Shown here: piece by piece, positions 33,079-41,645 of the stretch | How positions within the stretch are numbered: the first letter of the stretch is position 1 | Layout: each line of letters begins with the position of its first letter | Source of the DNA: Clostridiales bacterium | Lineage (GTDB): Bacteria > Bacillota > Clostridia > Lachnospirales > Lachnospiraceae | NCBI GenBank assembly: GCA_015655075.1 | Contig: JAATFT010000006.1 | Coordinates: 1-64,000 of the forward strand | Direction of reading: 5' to 3' | DNA length: 64,000 bases | The notes under the pieces: model-generated | What the model saw: only the letters and a program-made list of their open reading frames with translations | What the model was told of the DNA's origin: nothing | Database searches by the model: none | Program-made: the position numbers and the translations under genes

Positions 33079-34191
33079 ATGAAAAAATTATCAGCTTTAT
33101 TACTTAGCTTTATTCTGGTAATCGCAGTGATTACCGGATGCAGCAAAACAGACGACACGAATGGAAATACATCAGAAGAGCCCACAACTGCGGAAACAAC
33201 ACAGGATCAGACGGCACCGACGGACGCAGCAACAACAGAAGACACTACAGGCACCGGCACGGCAGCTAAAACAGGTCTTGCGGTAATCAATGATATAAGT
33301 GAATCCACCTCTGCGACGGCAGATGCGGATGGCGTCAACCAGACAAATTCAGTTGTGGTGGCAGTATTAGTAGGCCAGGACGGTAAAATCTTAGATTGCA
33401 AACTTGATATGGCACAGACTGTGATTAATTTTTCAAAGGAGGGTAAATTAACTACACCTGTTGAGACTACATTTAAGTCCAAACAAGAACTTGGAACAGA
33501 TTATGGTATGCTTTCCTCTTCTAAGATCGGCAAAGAATGGTATGAACAAGCCAATGCATTTGCTGATTACGTAACCGGCAAAACGGTTGATGAAGTAAAA
33601 AGTATTGCGGTTAGCGAGGAAGGAACGGCAACCGATGCCGATTTAGCTTCTTCCGTAACAGTACATATCGGTGATTTTATTGCCGCTGTGGAAAAAGCTG
33701 TAGCGAATGCTCAGGAAATCGGTGCAACCGATGCTGACAAGCTTGGTCTTGGTATAACAACAGACATGGAAAACTCAGAAGATGCGGCGGCGGATGCAGA
33801 TGGCGTAGCCCAGGCTTATTCCTACTATGTGGCAACTACTTCGGATGCTTCCGGTAAGATTACAAGCTGTATCATTGATGCTTCCCAAGGCATTGTAAAC
33901 TTTGATACAACAGGTAATATTACAAATGACATAACGATTGCTCCTCAGACGAAAAATGAGTTGAAAGAAGATTATGGAATGAAGCAGGCATCCGGAATCG
34001 GAAAAGAATGGTATGAAGAAGCAAATACATTTGCTCAATATGCTGTTGGCAAGACAGTAGATGAATTAAAAGGTATCTCTGTTAATGAAGAGGGCGCTCC
34101 TACTGTTGCCGACTTAACTAGCTCTGTGACAATCAATATCACAAATTTCGTAACATCAATTGAAAAAGCGGTAACAAACTCAGCACAATAA
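33079..34191 (+). CDS. PplA-like lipoprotein with two FMN-binding repeats
   Basis: Surface lipoprotein, 370 residues. Signal peptide KKLSALLLSFILVIAVITGC with lipidated Cys at about 21, then a Thr-rich linker to residue 65, then two tandem repeats of about 145 residues. Each repeat has an ADADGV...S/Y strand region, a KIGKEWYEQ/GIGKEWYEE block, GKTVDE[VL]K, and ends in DADLASSVTVHIGDF or VADLTSSVTINITNF, where the Thr is the probable ApbE flavinylation site in a variant motif. Predicted last carrier of electrons to extracellular acceptors or soluble flavins. AGGAGGAAAAA precedes the ATG; ApbE is the next gene. Confidence 0.85.
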   Translation: MKKLSALLLSFILVIAVITGCSKTDDTNGNTSEEPTTAETTQDQTAPTDAATTEDTTGTGTAAKTGLAVINDISESTSATADADGVNQTNSVVVAVLVGQDGKILDCKLDMAQTVINFSKEGKLTTPVETTFKSKQELGTDYGMLSSSKIGKEWYEQANAFADYVTGKTVDEVKSIAVSEEGTATDADLASSVTVHIGDFIAAVEKAVANAQEIGATDADKLGLGITTDMENSEDAAADADGVAQAYSYYVATTSDASGKITSCIIDASQGIVNFDTTGNITNDITIAPQTKNELKEDYGMKQASGIGKEWYEEANTFAQYAVGKTVDELKGISVNEEGAPTVADLTSSVTINITNFVTSIEKAVTNSAQ

Positions 34192-34254
34192 TGGGATAAT
34201 TAACTTGATGTAATTATTTCGTCACTGCGGTTCTGACAAGCCAATTATTACATT

Positions 34255-34309
34255 GGGGCTGTTGCAAAATATTAAGTATACCTAACTTACTTGCAACAGC
34301 CCTGTTTTT
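34255..34309 (+). terminator. Intrinsic terminator between the PplA-like gene and apbE
   Basis: GGGGCTGTTGCAA pairs with TTGCAACAGCCC followed by TGTTTTT. It may reduce read-through so that the abundant lipoprotein and its modifying enzyme are made at different levels. Confidence 0.85.
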
Positions 34310-34352
34310 CGTTTAACTAAAATCTCGCGGCTTTCCTTATGAGGTGATTAAT

Positions 34353-35396
34353 TTGTGCAGGAAATTAACGGCATGTTTGTTAACAATAGTTTTTATCTTC
34401 AATTTAACGGCCTGCGGCACGACGAAACTAAAACGTTTTGATGCAAGCTTCCTGGAATTGTTTGATACGGTAACTACCATAACAGGTTATGCAAAGGACA
34501 AAGAAGAGTTTACAGAATATGCCCAGATGATTTATAATAATCTGAAAGAATATCATGAGCTGTATGATATCTATAACGACTATGACGGAATGAATAATAT
34601 TAAGACCATCAATGACAATGCGGGTGTAAAACCGGTTAAAGTAGATCAGAGAATTATAGATCTGCTTATTTTTGCGAAGAAGGCATATGAATTTACCCAT
34701 GGAAAAATGAATGTGGCCTTCGGGGCCGTACTCAGTGTCTGGCATGATTACCGTACCAGAGGCGTTGACGATCCGGTAAATGCAGAATTACCGCCTATGG
34801 ATCTTCTTAAAGAAAAGTCCGGGCATACGGATATTAATAAATTAATCATTAATGAGGAGGATTCCACTGTATATCTGGAAGATCCAGAGATGAGTCTGGA
34901 TGTTGGTGCGGTAGCCAAAGGATATGCCACGGAAAAGGTAGCTAATATTGCATATGAGGACGGTTTTAAAAGCGGCTCCATAAGTGTCGGAGGGAATGTC
35001 CGGACCCTGGATCCGAAAGCAGATAGCAAAGAAGCCTGGAACATAGGTATTCAGAATCCCGATTTGGAAAGCAAAGATAAATATTTATATATATTAAATC
35101 TGGAAAATATGTCACTGGTTACCAGCGGCGTTTATGAAAGGTACTATACTGTGGATGGAAAACAGTATCACCACATTATAGATCCGGATACATTAATGCC
35201 TTCCGATTATTTTTTATCCGTGTCGATTGTAACGAAAGATTCCGGAATGGCAGATGCCCTTGCTAAAATTATTAACATGCCCTTTGACGAGGGGTTGAAA
35301 ATAATTGAAAGCCTGCCCGATACCGATGCCCTGTGGGTATTTAAGAACGGAGACGTCAAATATAGCTCTCATTTTGAGTCCTATATAAAAAAATAA
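34353..35396 (+). CDS. apbE: ApbE-family FAD:protein FMN transferase
   Basis: Transfers FMN from FAD to threonine in target flavoproteins outside the membrane (FmnB role). About 347 residues. A lipobox LTAC lies in the N-terminal signal. Core motifs: FDTVTTITGY, DVGAVAKGYATEKVA (FAD/Mg binding), GSISVGGNVRTL, and the C-terminal HHIIDPDT block with SVSIVTKDSGMADALAK. TTG 34353 is preferred since GAGGTG lies 6 bases upstream; a GTG three codons earlier would overlap that site. The likely substrates are the 33079 lipoprotein and the 7161 FMN-binding protein. Confidence 0.93.
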   Translation: MCRKLTACLLTIVFIFNLTACGTTKLKRFDASFLELFDTVTTITGYAKDKEEFTEYAQMIYNNLKEYHELYDIYNDYDGMNNIKTINDNAGVKPVKVDQRIIDLLIFAKKAYEFTHGKMNVAFGAVLSVWHDYRTRGVDDPVNAELPPMDLLKEKSGHTDINKLIINEEDSTVYLEDPEMSLDVGAVAKGYATEKVANIAYEDGFKSGSISVGGNVRTLDPKADSKEAWNIGIQNPDLESKDKYLYILNLENMSLVTSGVYERYYTVDGKQYHHIIDPDTLMPSDYFLSVSIVTKDSGMADALAKIINMPFDEGLKIIESLPDTDALWVFKNGDVKYSSHFESYIKK

Positions 35397-35563
35397 ATAA
35401 ACTTAATTTTATATCCAAAAGAATTTGTAAAGCAAAAAATGAAAACACAAGAAAGACGAAAGCGGCGGTATTATTTAGGTCAAATTTACGCCTAATCCTC
35501 GGTAATTCAATTGCCGGGTAGTTTACGCAGATGGGAGTTAACGAAAGAAAGGAAGTTAATGGA

Positions 35564-36070
35564 ATGAAGAATTCTATAGCAAAAAAGGCGGCATTTTATG
35601 GTATGTTTGTTGCCTTGGCTTTTGTGTTCAGCTATATTGAAGTACTGATTCCCTTTACAGTAGGAATTCCCGGTGTTAAGCTTGGTCTGGCAAATATAGT
35701 GGTTCTTACGGCATTATATGCAATGGGTGTGAAAGAGGCGTTCGTAATATCCTGTATCAGAATTGTACTGGTTGGATTTACATTTGGAAATATGTTCAGT
35801 ATAATATATAGTCTGGCAGGAGGTCTGCTTAGCTGGCTGATTATGTGCATCTGTAAAAAAGTGAAGGCCTTCAGTATCGTAGGAGTAAGTATAGCCGGAG
35901 GCATCAGTCATAATATAGGTCAGATCGCGGTGGCGGCCGTAGTCCTTAAGACAAAAAGCATTGGATTTTATCTGCCCGCACTGCTTATATCCGGTACAAT
36001 AACAGGACTTGTGATAGGATTACTTGGAGTCTGGCTGTTAAAAGTGCAGATGAAAATATTTAACGCATGA
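35564..36070 (+). CDS. Gx transporter family membrane protein (heptaprenyl-diphosphate synthase component I-like)
   Basis: A 168-residue membrane protein with five to six helices, annotated in many genomes as Hpre_diP_synt_I or Gx transporter. Seen: AFYGMFVALAFVFSYIEVLI, PGVKLGLANIVVLTALYAMG, FGNMFSIIYSLAGGLLSWLI and HNIGQIAVAA. It resembles ECF S-components and is the EetB-type partner seen in extracellular electron transfer loci. ATG 35564 follows AAAGGAAG; an earlier ATG at 35531 is possible. The next gene, a LacI regulator, begins just after its stop. Confidence 0.82.
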   Translation: MKNSIAKKAAFYGMFVALAFVFSYIEVLIPFTVGIPGVKLGLANIVVLTALYAMGVKEAFVISCIRIVLVGFTFGNMFSIIYSLAGGLLSWLIMCICKKVKAFSIVGVSIAGGISHNIGQIAVAAVVLKTKSIGFYLPALLISGTITGLVIGLLGVWLLKVQMKIFNA

Positions 36071-36091
36071 AAATATATGGTGGTGATAAAT

Positions 36092-37111
36092 GTGGCGACA
36101 ATGAAAGAGATTTCCTTAAAGTGCGGCGTGTCAGTTTCAACTGTCAGCAAAGCGTTGAACGGGTATCGGGATATTAGTGAATCGACCAGAAAAATGATTT
36201 TAAAAGCAGCCAATGAAGCCGGATATTTTCCGGACGCCAATGCCAGGGTACTAAAGATGAAGAAAACTTACAATATAGGAGTATTATTTTCCACTTTATC
36301 CGAACATGGATTGCGGAATGAATATTTTGCCCATATTTTAGCCGCTTTTAAGGAAAAGACGGCCAAACAGGGATATGATATTACTTTTATAGAACATAAT
36401 ATAGGCAATCGGAAAATAACCTATCTGGATCATTGCCGTTACCGGAATTTTGACGGTGTGTTTATTCCATGTGCGGAGTTTACGGATCCCGAGGTACTGG
36501 AATTAGTCGACAGCGGTTATCCGGTTGTGACCATAGATCATGCGTTTAATGAAGCGATTTCCGTATTATCCAATAATGCCGACGGAATGAGGCAGCTGAC
36601 CCAATACATTATTGATCAGGGGCATACAAAAATAGCGTACATTTACGGAAGCAAATCCTTTGTAACCCATAATCGTCTGGCCGGTTTTAATAATGTATTA
36701 AAGGAAAACGGTATTTCAATACCGGAGGAATATTTTCTGGAGGGTGTTTACCGCAGCGCGGAATCTGCGGAGGACTTGGCCCAATGTCTGCTTAAATTGC
36801 CGGATCCGCCTACCTGTATTGTTGCACCGGATGATTATGCGGCTTTAGGCATTATGAATACCGCCAAAAAATTAGAGCTTAAAATACCGGAGGATATATC
36901 CGTGGCAGGGTATGACGGCATTACTGTGGCTTTGGCTCTCAAGCCTAAACTTACCACCGTTAAACAGGACACGGATAGGATTGGCTCCGAGGCTGCCAGG
37001 CAGCTCATTAATCTAATGGAAAATCCCATGACTACTTCACTGGATAATATATATCTAAAAGTTCAGTTGGTCAAAGGCGGCTCTGTCAGGAACTTACGTG
37101 GGGCCGTATAG
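36092..37111 (+). CDS. LacI-family regulator
   Basis: About 339 residues with a LacI helix-turn-helix (TMKEISLKCGVSVSTVSKAL), hinge (AGYFPDANARVLKMKKTYNI) and PBP-like sensor domain. The GTG at 36092 is chosen, giving the usual LacI opening M-A-T-M-K-E and placing GGTGGTG upstream; ATG 36077 is the alternative. It follows the Gx transporter by about 20 bases and may be cotranscribed with apbE and that gene, though nothing shows that it regulates them. Confidence 0.9.
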   Translation: MATMKEISLKCGVSVSTVSKALNGYRDISESTRKMILKAANEAGYFPDANARVLKMKKTYNIGVLFSTLSEHGLRNEYFAHILAAFKEKTAKQGYDITFIEHNIGNRKITYLDHCRYRNFDGVFIPCAEFTDPEVLELVDSGYPVVTIDHAFNEAISVLSNNADGMRQLTQYIIDQGHTKIAYIYGSKSFVTHNRLAGFNNVLKENGISIPEEYFLEGVYRSAESAEDLAQCLLKLPDPPTCIVAPDDYAALGIMNTAKKLELKIPEDISVAGYDGITVALALKPKLTTVKQDTDRIGSEAARQLINLMENPMTTSLDNIYLKVQLVKGGSVRNLRGAV

Positions 37112-37403
37112 AATACTTATATATTATATTTGTTATATAGAACTGTTGAAATACAGGTTTCGCGAAGGCGAAAGTGAACAATATTATATATTAATAGGAA
37201 CAAAGAGCAAGTTCCTATAATCGGATGCACGGCGGTAAAAAACACCGCCTTTTATCAGAAGATAAAAAAACATCTTCCGATAAGTTGTATCATATATAAA
37301 TACGTTATTTTAAGAAATAAGTAAGATTTTATTTATTTTTTTTAAATAAATCTTGAAATAATTCTTAAGAAGTATTATAATTGTATAGCATTTAAAAAAA
37401 ATA
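37112..37403. other. Intergenic region with hairpins before the rpmG promoter
   Basis: Holds the small stem GGAAC/GTTCC (37197-37215), a terminator-like GGCGGT/ACCGCC followed by TTTTAT (37231-37254), and TTATCAGAAGAT/ATCTTCCGATAA (37251-37283). The last two could be alternative endings of the LacI gene transcript. No gene seen. Confidence 0.5.
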
Positions 37404-37432
37404 TTGACGTATGTTTTAGAGTATGTTATATT
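37404..37432 (+). promoter_or_regulatory. Predicted sigma-A promoter of rpmG-secE-nusG
   Basis: TTGACG (37404-37409), 17-base spacer, TATATT (37427-37432). The leader to rpmG is about 135 bases and AT-rich. Confidence 0.75.
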
Positions 37433-37574
37433 AGACTAGCGATGGAAGAGGTCTTTTTTTTATGCCTAAAAAAACCTGTGTACCGGATATTTTACAGTGT
37501 ATTTAATTTATTACTTAATTTGGAATGTAAAATGAAAGTTCACATAATTTAAAATTTAAGCGGAGGTGGAAGTT

Positions 37575-37724
37575 GTGCGCGTAAAGATCACATTGGCATG
37601 TACAGAATGTAAACAGCGTAACTATAACATGATGAAGGATAAAAAAACACATCCAGACAGAATGGAAACAAAAAAATACTGTAGGTTTTGTAAAACACAC
37701 ACATTACACAAAGAAACAAAATAA
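37575..37724 (+). CDS. rpmG: 50S ribosomal protein L33
   Basis: A 49-residue ribosomal protein starting at GTG behind CGGAGGTGG. It reads [20 protein letters not shown] to [17 protein letters not shown], with two CxxC pairs (TECK preceded by AC; CRFC) that bind zinc, so this is the zinc-containing paralog. It is first in the classical rpmG-secE-nusG order. Confidence 0.95.
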   Translation: MRVKITLACTECKQRNYNMMKDKKTHPDRMETKKYCRFCKTHTLHKETK

Positions 37725-37849
37725 GTTATCTAATCTTCTATACAAGCAGAGAAATGACATAAAGGTTTTATAAATTCAGGACATTCCTTTAGCAGGGATT
37801 GTTTTAAGGGTACTTTATTTCTGTATTGTTAAGAAAGGAAAGTGAAAAT

Positions 37850-38059
37850 ATGGGAGATACTGCTAATACCACGGAAAAAGCTACAAAGAAAAGTTGGTCT
37901 AAAGGCCTTAGGGCGGAATTTAATAAAATCGTCTGGCCGGACAGCGAATCACTAGCGAAACAGTCAGCAGCAGTCATTGTAATATCCGTAATTTTAGGTG
38001 TAATAATTTCTATACTGGATTTAGGTATTAAATACGGTATAGAGGTTCTTATTAAGTAG
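37850..38059 (+). CDS. secE: Preprotein translocase subunit SecE
   Basis: Single-spanning subunit of the SecYEG channel. About 69 residues from ATG 37850 with GAAAGGAAAG upstream. It contains the amphipathic helix motif SKGLRAEFNKIVWPD and one C-terminal transmembrane helix (AAVIVISVILGVIISILDL). It lies between rpmG and nusG. Confidence 0.95.
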   Translation: MGDTANTTEKATKKSWSKGLRAEFNKIVWPDSESLAKQSAAVIVISVILGVIISILDLGIKYGIEVLIK

Positions 38060-38074
38060 GATATAGGTGATTAT

Positions 38075-38590
38075 ATGTCGAAGGTGAATTGGTACGTTGT
38101 TCATACTTACTCAGGATATGAGAATAAGGTTAAAGCCAACATTGAGAAAACAATAGAAAACAGAAAACTTCAAGATCAGATCTTAGAGGTTTCCGTTCCC
38201 CTTCAGGATGTAATTGAAGTAAAGAACGGCGTTAAGAAAAAAGTTCAGAAGAAGATGTTCCCTGGATATGTTTTACTTAACATGGAAATGAATGATGATA
38301 CCTGGTACGTAGTTCGTAATACGAGAGGCGTTACAGGCTTTGTCGGTCCCGGATCCAAACCGGTTCCCTTAACGGATATAGAAATGAAATCCATGGGAAT
38401 TAAAAAAGACGATATTGTAATAGACTTTGAAATAGGTGATACTGTAGAGGCAACCTCCGGTGTGTGGGAGAATACAACAGGAATCATTAAGCAGATTAAC
38501 ACTCATAAACAAATCGTCACAATCAGTGTTGATATGTTTGGACGTGAAACCCCTGTGGAAATAAGTTTCGAGGATATCAAAAAAATGTAA
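38075..38590 (+). CDS. nusG: Transcription termination/antitermination factor NusG
   Basis: Binds RNA polymerase and tunes pausing and Rho- or ribosome-coupled transcription. 171 residues: NGN domain starts KVNWYVVHTYSGYENKVKAN and includes MFPGYVLLNMEMNDDTWYVV; the C-terminal KOW domain is DTVEATSGVWENTTGIIKQI. It follows secE by 15 bases. Confidence 0.97.
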   Translation: MSKVNWYVVHTYSGYENKVKANIEKTIENRKLQDQILEVSVPLQDVIEVKNGVKKKVQKKMFPGYVLLNMEMNDDTWYVVRNTRGVTGFVGPGSKPVPLTDIEMKSMGIKKDDIVIDFEIGDTVEATSGVWENTTGIIKQINTHKQIVTISVDMFGRETPVEISFEDIKKM

Positions 38591-38642
38591 ATGTAATAAC
38601 ATCCGGAGTAAAGATTTTCCGTTTTGGGAAGCAGATCCGGAT

Positions 38643-38670
38643 GGTGGGAGGGCAATCCCGATAAGACCAC
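38643..38670 (+). promoter_or_regulatory. Probable L1-binding site in the rplK leader
   Basis: GGTGGGAGGG, a short loop, then CCCGATAAGACCAC. The stem GGTGGGAG/ACCAC with a CGATAA internal loop imitates the ribosomal protein L1 site of 23S rRNA (GGUGGGAG...GAUGA...ACC). L1 binding here would repress rplK-rplA translation. Confidence 0.6.
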
Positions 38671-38691
38671 AATTTTAGGAGGTATGCTATA

Positions 38692-39117
38692 ATGGCAAAG
38701 AAAGTTACAGGTTATATTAAATTACAAATACCTGCTGCAAAGGCTACACCGGCTCCACCGGTTGGCCCGGCTTTAGGTCAGCACGGTGTTAACATCGTAC
38801 AATTTACGAAAGAATTTAACGCTAGAACCGCAGATCAGGAAGGAATGATAATTCCTGTTGTAATTACGGTATATCAGGACAGAAGTTTCAGCTTTATTAC
38901 AAAGACTCCGCCTGCCGCAGTCCTTTTAAAGAAAGCATGCAATATTAAATCCGGTTCTGCTACACCCAATAAGACTAAGGTTGCTACGATTACAAAAGCA
39001 GAAGTAAAGAAAATAGCAGAACTTAAGATACCGGATTTAAATGCGGCAAATATTGAGTCGGCAATCAGTATGATATCCGGTACCGCAAGAAGCATGGGAA
39101 TTACTGTAGTTGACTAA
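38692..39117 (+). CDS. rplK: 50S ribosomal protein L11
   Basis: A 141-residue rRNA-binding protein of the GTPase-associated centre. It opens [20 protein letters not shown] with [13 protein letters not shown], and the C-terminal rRNA-binding domain includes [17 protein letters not shown] precedes the ATG. It is upstream of rplA with a 139-base structured gap. Confidence 0.98.
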   Translation: MAKKVTGYIKLQIPAAKATPAPPVGPALGQHGVNIVQFTKEFNARTADQEGMIIPVVITVYQDRSFSFITKTPPAAVLLKKACNIKSGSATPNKTKVATITKAEVKKIAELKIPDLNAANIESAISMISGTARSMGITVVD

Positions 39118-39130
39118 GAAATTATAAACT

Positions 39131-39241
39131 GTGGGAGGGTAATGGTTGTACGGCAGCCATCGGCTGTATGACAGCGATGGGTTAGTTGTAGAGCAGTCAA
39201 TATACATGAGAGGAATCATGTATAACTCCCGATAATACCAC
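39131..39241 (+). promoter_or_regulatory. Second probable L1-binding site, before rplA
   Basis: GTGGGAGGGT (39131-39140) and CTCCCGATAATACCAC (39226-39241) can form the same L1-type element as at 38643, here closed over an extra arm of about 85 bases that itself pairs (GCAGCCATCGGCTG; ACATGAG/CATGT). The rplA ribosome binding site AGGAGG follows directly. Confidence 0.55.
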
Positions 39242-39256
39242 TAGGAGGTTAATAGA

Positions 39257-39949
39257 ATGAAAAGAGGAAAAAAATATGCCGAAGCTGCCAAGCTTATCGA
39301 CAGAGCAAGCTTTTATGATGCAGAAGAGGCGGTTAGTTTAGTTAAAAAATCAGCGGTTGCTAAATTTGATGAGACAATAGAAGCCCATATCAGACTTGGC
39401 GTAGACGGACGTCATGCCGACCAGCAGGTGCGCGGGGCGGTTGTTCTACCTCATGGAACAGGTAAAACTGTTAAAGTGCTTGTATTTGCAAAAGGCGATA
39501 AGGTTGCCGAAGCAGAAGCGGCAGGAGCGGATCATATCGGCGGTGACGAATTAGTACCTAAGATTCAAAATGAAGGCTGGCTGGATTTCGATGTTGTAGT
39601 TGCAACTCCGGATATGATGGGTGTTGTAGGACGTTTGGGACGTGTTCTCGGACCCAAGGGCTTAATGCCTAACCCCAAGGCCGGTACTGTTACCATGGAT
39701 GTAACAAAAGCTGTTAAGGATATCAAAGCAGGTAAGATCGAGTACAGATTAGACAAAACCAATATTATTCATGTGCCGTTGGGAAAAGCTTCTTTTAGCG
39801 AGGAGCAATTAGCGGACAACTTCCATACGCTGATTGGTGCAATCAATAAAGCAAAACCATCTGCTGCAAAAGGACAATATCTTAAGAGTGTCACATTGGT
39901 TTCTACAATGGGACCTGGTGTAAAACTAAATACAGCTAAATTAGTCTGA
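39257..39949 (+). CDS. rplA: 50S ribosomal protein L1
   Basis: A 230-residue protein of the L1 stalk and probable translational repressor of this operon. Seen: [60 protein letters not shown] and the C-terminal [34 protein letters not shown] lies upstream. Confidence 0.98.
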   Translation: MKRGKKYAEAAKLIDRASFYDAEEAVSLVKKSAVAKFDETIEAHIRLGVDGRHADQQVRGAVVLPHGTGKTVKVLVFAKGDKVAEAEAAGADHIGGDELVPKIQNEGWLDFDVVVATPDMMGVVGRLGRVLGPKGLMPNPKAGTVTMDVTKAVKDIKAGKIEYRLDKTNIIHVPLGKASFSEEQLADNFHTLIGAINKAKPSAAKGQYLKSVTLVSTMGPGVKLNTAKLV

Positions 39950-39978
39950 TCTTTTTGCAAAGAAAATTTGATTTGTGG

Positions 39979-40007
39979 TTGACACTATAATAGATTGATG
40001 TTATACT
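39979..40007 (+). promoter_or_regulatory. Predicted sigma-A promoter of rplJL
   Basis: TTGACA (39979-39984), 17 bases, TATACT (40002-40007), directly before the L10 leader. Confidence 0.85.
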
Positions 40008-40014
40008 TTTGAAT

Positions 40015-40134
40015 GCAATAGCTGCCGAAGACAGTAGGTGCCGTAAGGCATAAGTCGAATACGCCTACCGAGGGATAAGAATTTTTTGATGACTTATATC
40101 AACCCCTTACTGTTCTTCAGTAAGGGGTTTTATT
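40015..40134 (+). promoter_or_regulatory. Ribosomal protein L10 leader with attenuator hairpin
   Basis: The leader has the L10-binding features GAAGACAGTAGGTGCC and CGCCTACCGAGG, with the kink-turn-like pairing TAGG/CCTA. It is followed by AACCCCTTACTG/CAGTAAGGGGTT with TTTATT, an intrinsic terminator at 40101-40134. Binding of L10(L12)4 is known to control such leaders. Confidence 0.8.
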
Positions 40135-40190
40135 CTGCAAGCAGATGGTTCGAAGGCAATTATGTAAAATCGAAAAGGAGGTGTACTAAA

Positions 40191-40685
40191 ATGGCAAAAG
40201 TAGAAATCAAACAACCTATCGTTGATGAAATTAAAGGTTATGTAAACAGTGCTAAAGCAATTGTAGCTGTAGACTACCGGGGGCTTACTGTGGAAGAGGA
40301 TACGAAGCTTCGTAAGCAGTTAAGAGAAGCAGGTGTTGTATATAAAGTTTATAAAAACACATTGTTAAAGCGTGCATTTGAAGGAACGGTATATGAAGCT
40401 TTATACAAGCATTTAGAAGGACCGACGGCCGTAGCATTTGGAGTTGATGATACAACTGCTCCTGCAAGAATTATCAATGATGTGATGAAAGATTCTCCCA
40501 AGCTGGAATTTAAAGCCGGTGTTGTTGAAGGAATCTACTATGATGAAAAAGGTCTTCAGATTATTGCAACAATTCCATCAAGAGAAGTGCTTATTTCCCA
40601 ATTACTTGGAAGTCTGCAATCTCCTATTACCAACTTTGCCCGTGTTCTTAAGCAGATTGCTGAAAAACAAGAGGGAGTGGCATAG
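40191..40685 (+). CDS. rplJ: 50S ribosomal protein L10
   Basis: A 164-residue base of the ribosomal stalk, holding L7/L12 dimers. It starts AKVEIKQPIVDEIKGYVNSA and includes VAVDYRGLTVEEDTKLRKQL and the family block KVYKNTLLKRAFEG. AAAGGAGGTG precedes the ATG; a longer in-frame start would run through the attenuator hairpin and is rejected. Confidence 0.97.
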   Translation: MAKVEIKQPIVDEIKGYVNSAKAIVAVDYRGLTVEEDTKLRKQLREAGVVYKVYKNTLLKRAFEGTVYEALYKHLEGPTAVAFGVDDTTAPARIINDVMKDSPKLEFKAGVVEGIYYDEKGLQIIATIPSREVLISQLLGSLQSPITNFARVLKQIAEKQEGVA

Positions 40686-40757
40686 TAAATATTATAAGGT
40701 TGGATTTAACCAAAAATAAAAATATAAGTAAAACAAATAAAAACGGAGGTTTGAATA

Positions 40758-41123
40758 ATGACAACTCAGGAAATTATTGAAGCTATTAAGGGCTTAACAG
40801 TATTAGAATTAAATGAATTAGTAAAAGCATGTGAAGAAGAATTTGGCGTATCTGCGGCAGCAGGTCTAGTAGTAGCAGGACCTGCGGCAGGTGCAGCAGT
40901 TGAAGAAGAAAAAACGGAATTTGATGTGGAATTAACAGAAGTTGGCGCCAACAAGGTTAAGGTTATCAAAGCGGTTCGTGAAATTACCGGTCTGGGCTTA
41001 AAAGAAGCGAAGGATCTTGTTGACGGAGCGCCTAAAACTATTAAAGAAGGTGCTTCTAAAGAGGAATCGGCAGATATCAAAACTAAACTTGAAGCAGAAG
41101 GCGCTAAAGTTACAATTAAATAA
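40758..41123 (+). CDS. rplL: 50S ribosomal protein L7/L12
   Basis: A 121-residue stalk protein that recruits translation GTPases. N-terminal dimerisation region [20 protein letters not shown], Ala/Gly-rich hinge ([19 protein letters not shown]), and the C-terminal domain with [20 protein letters not shown] and [22 protein letters not shown] lies upstream. It is followed by a strong terminator. Confidence 0.98.
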   Translation: MTTQEIIEAIKGLTVLELNELVKACEEEFGVSAAAGLVVAGPAAGAAVEEEKTEFDVELTEVGANKVKVIKAVREITGLGLKEAKDLVDGAPKTIKEGASKEESADIKTKLEAEGAKVTIK

Positions 41124-41136
41124 TGCCGATTGCAGA

Positions 41137-41174
41137 AGAGTCTGTCCCGCAAATATACAGGGACGGACTTTTTT
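41137..41174 (+). terminator. Intrinsic terminator after rplL
   Basis: AGTCTGTCCC pairs with GGGACGGACT followed by TTTTTT. Confidence 0.9.
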
Positions 41175-41317
41175 CTTTGCTTATTCTTTATTTTAAAACC
41201 TCAATTGCCAGTTTGGCAGGGGTTCCCCGTATAGAGTATATATTTTTGGGTATACAATTAAATTAAGGGATAGTTTGCTTAAAGTTAGACAGAAATAAAA
41301 AAAGTCACAGAAATATG

Positions 41318-41346
41318 TTGACATCTTGAAAACCTTATGATAATAT
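41318..41346 (+). promoter_or_regulatory. Predicted sigma-A promoter of rpoBC
   Basis: TTGACA (41318-41323), 17 bases, TAATAT (41341-41346). The resulting rpoB leader is about 290 bases. Confidence 0.8.
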
Positions 41347-41645
41347 GAAAGATGCACTATTGTGCTGTAGTATGCCTATAAAGTCTATTATAGCACATAT
41401 ATGCGAAAATGAAAAGTATTTTTACAAAATTATTCTAAATATTTCTGAATATAGTCAAAGCGGATATTCCAGGTCTGCTGTGCTACTTGCTCAACCATAC
41501 CAGCTTTGCTGGTATAAGGTTAAATTAAAAATCTAGAAGCGAAAATAACGGATATCAAACAATGACCTTTGCCTGGGCAGATATCCTGGCATATACCCAG
41601 GCAAACGTTTTATGTTAAATAAAATATCAAGGGGTGAAAACGTCA
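41347..41645 (+). promoter_or_regulatory. Structured rpoB leader
   Basis: No gene. Two stems stand out: ACCATACCAGC/GCTGGTAT-AAGGT (41494-41520) and TTTGCCTGGG/CCCAGGCAAA (41568-41605). The second is followed by CGTTTTATG, so it might act as an attenuator. AAGGGGTG before 41646 is the rpoB ribosome binding site. Confidence 0.5.

Noticed and set aside
37725-37849. tRNA gene between rpmG and secE, as in some bacteria
   Set aside because: No cloverleaf, T-loop GGTTCRA sequence or CCA-proximal stem could be found. No tRNA or rRNA gene was seen anywhere in the window.
40086-40190. Longer N-terminus for ribosomal protein L10
   Set aside because: The extra codons run through the L10-leader attenuator; AAAGGAGGTG precedes the standard start at 40191.
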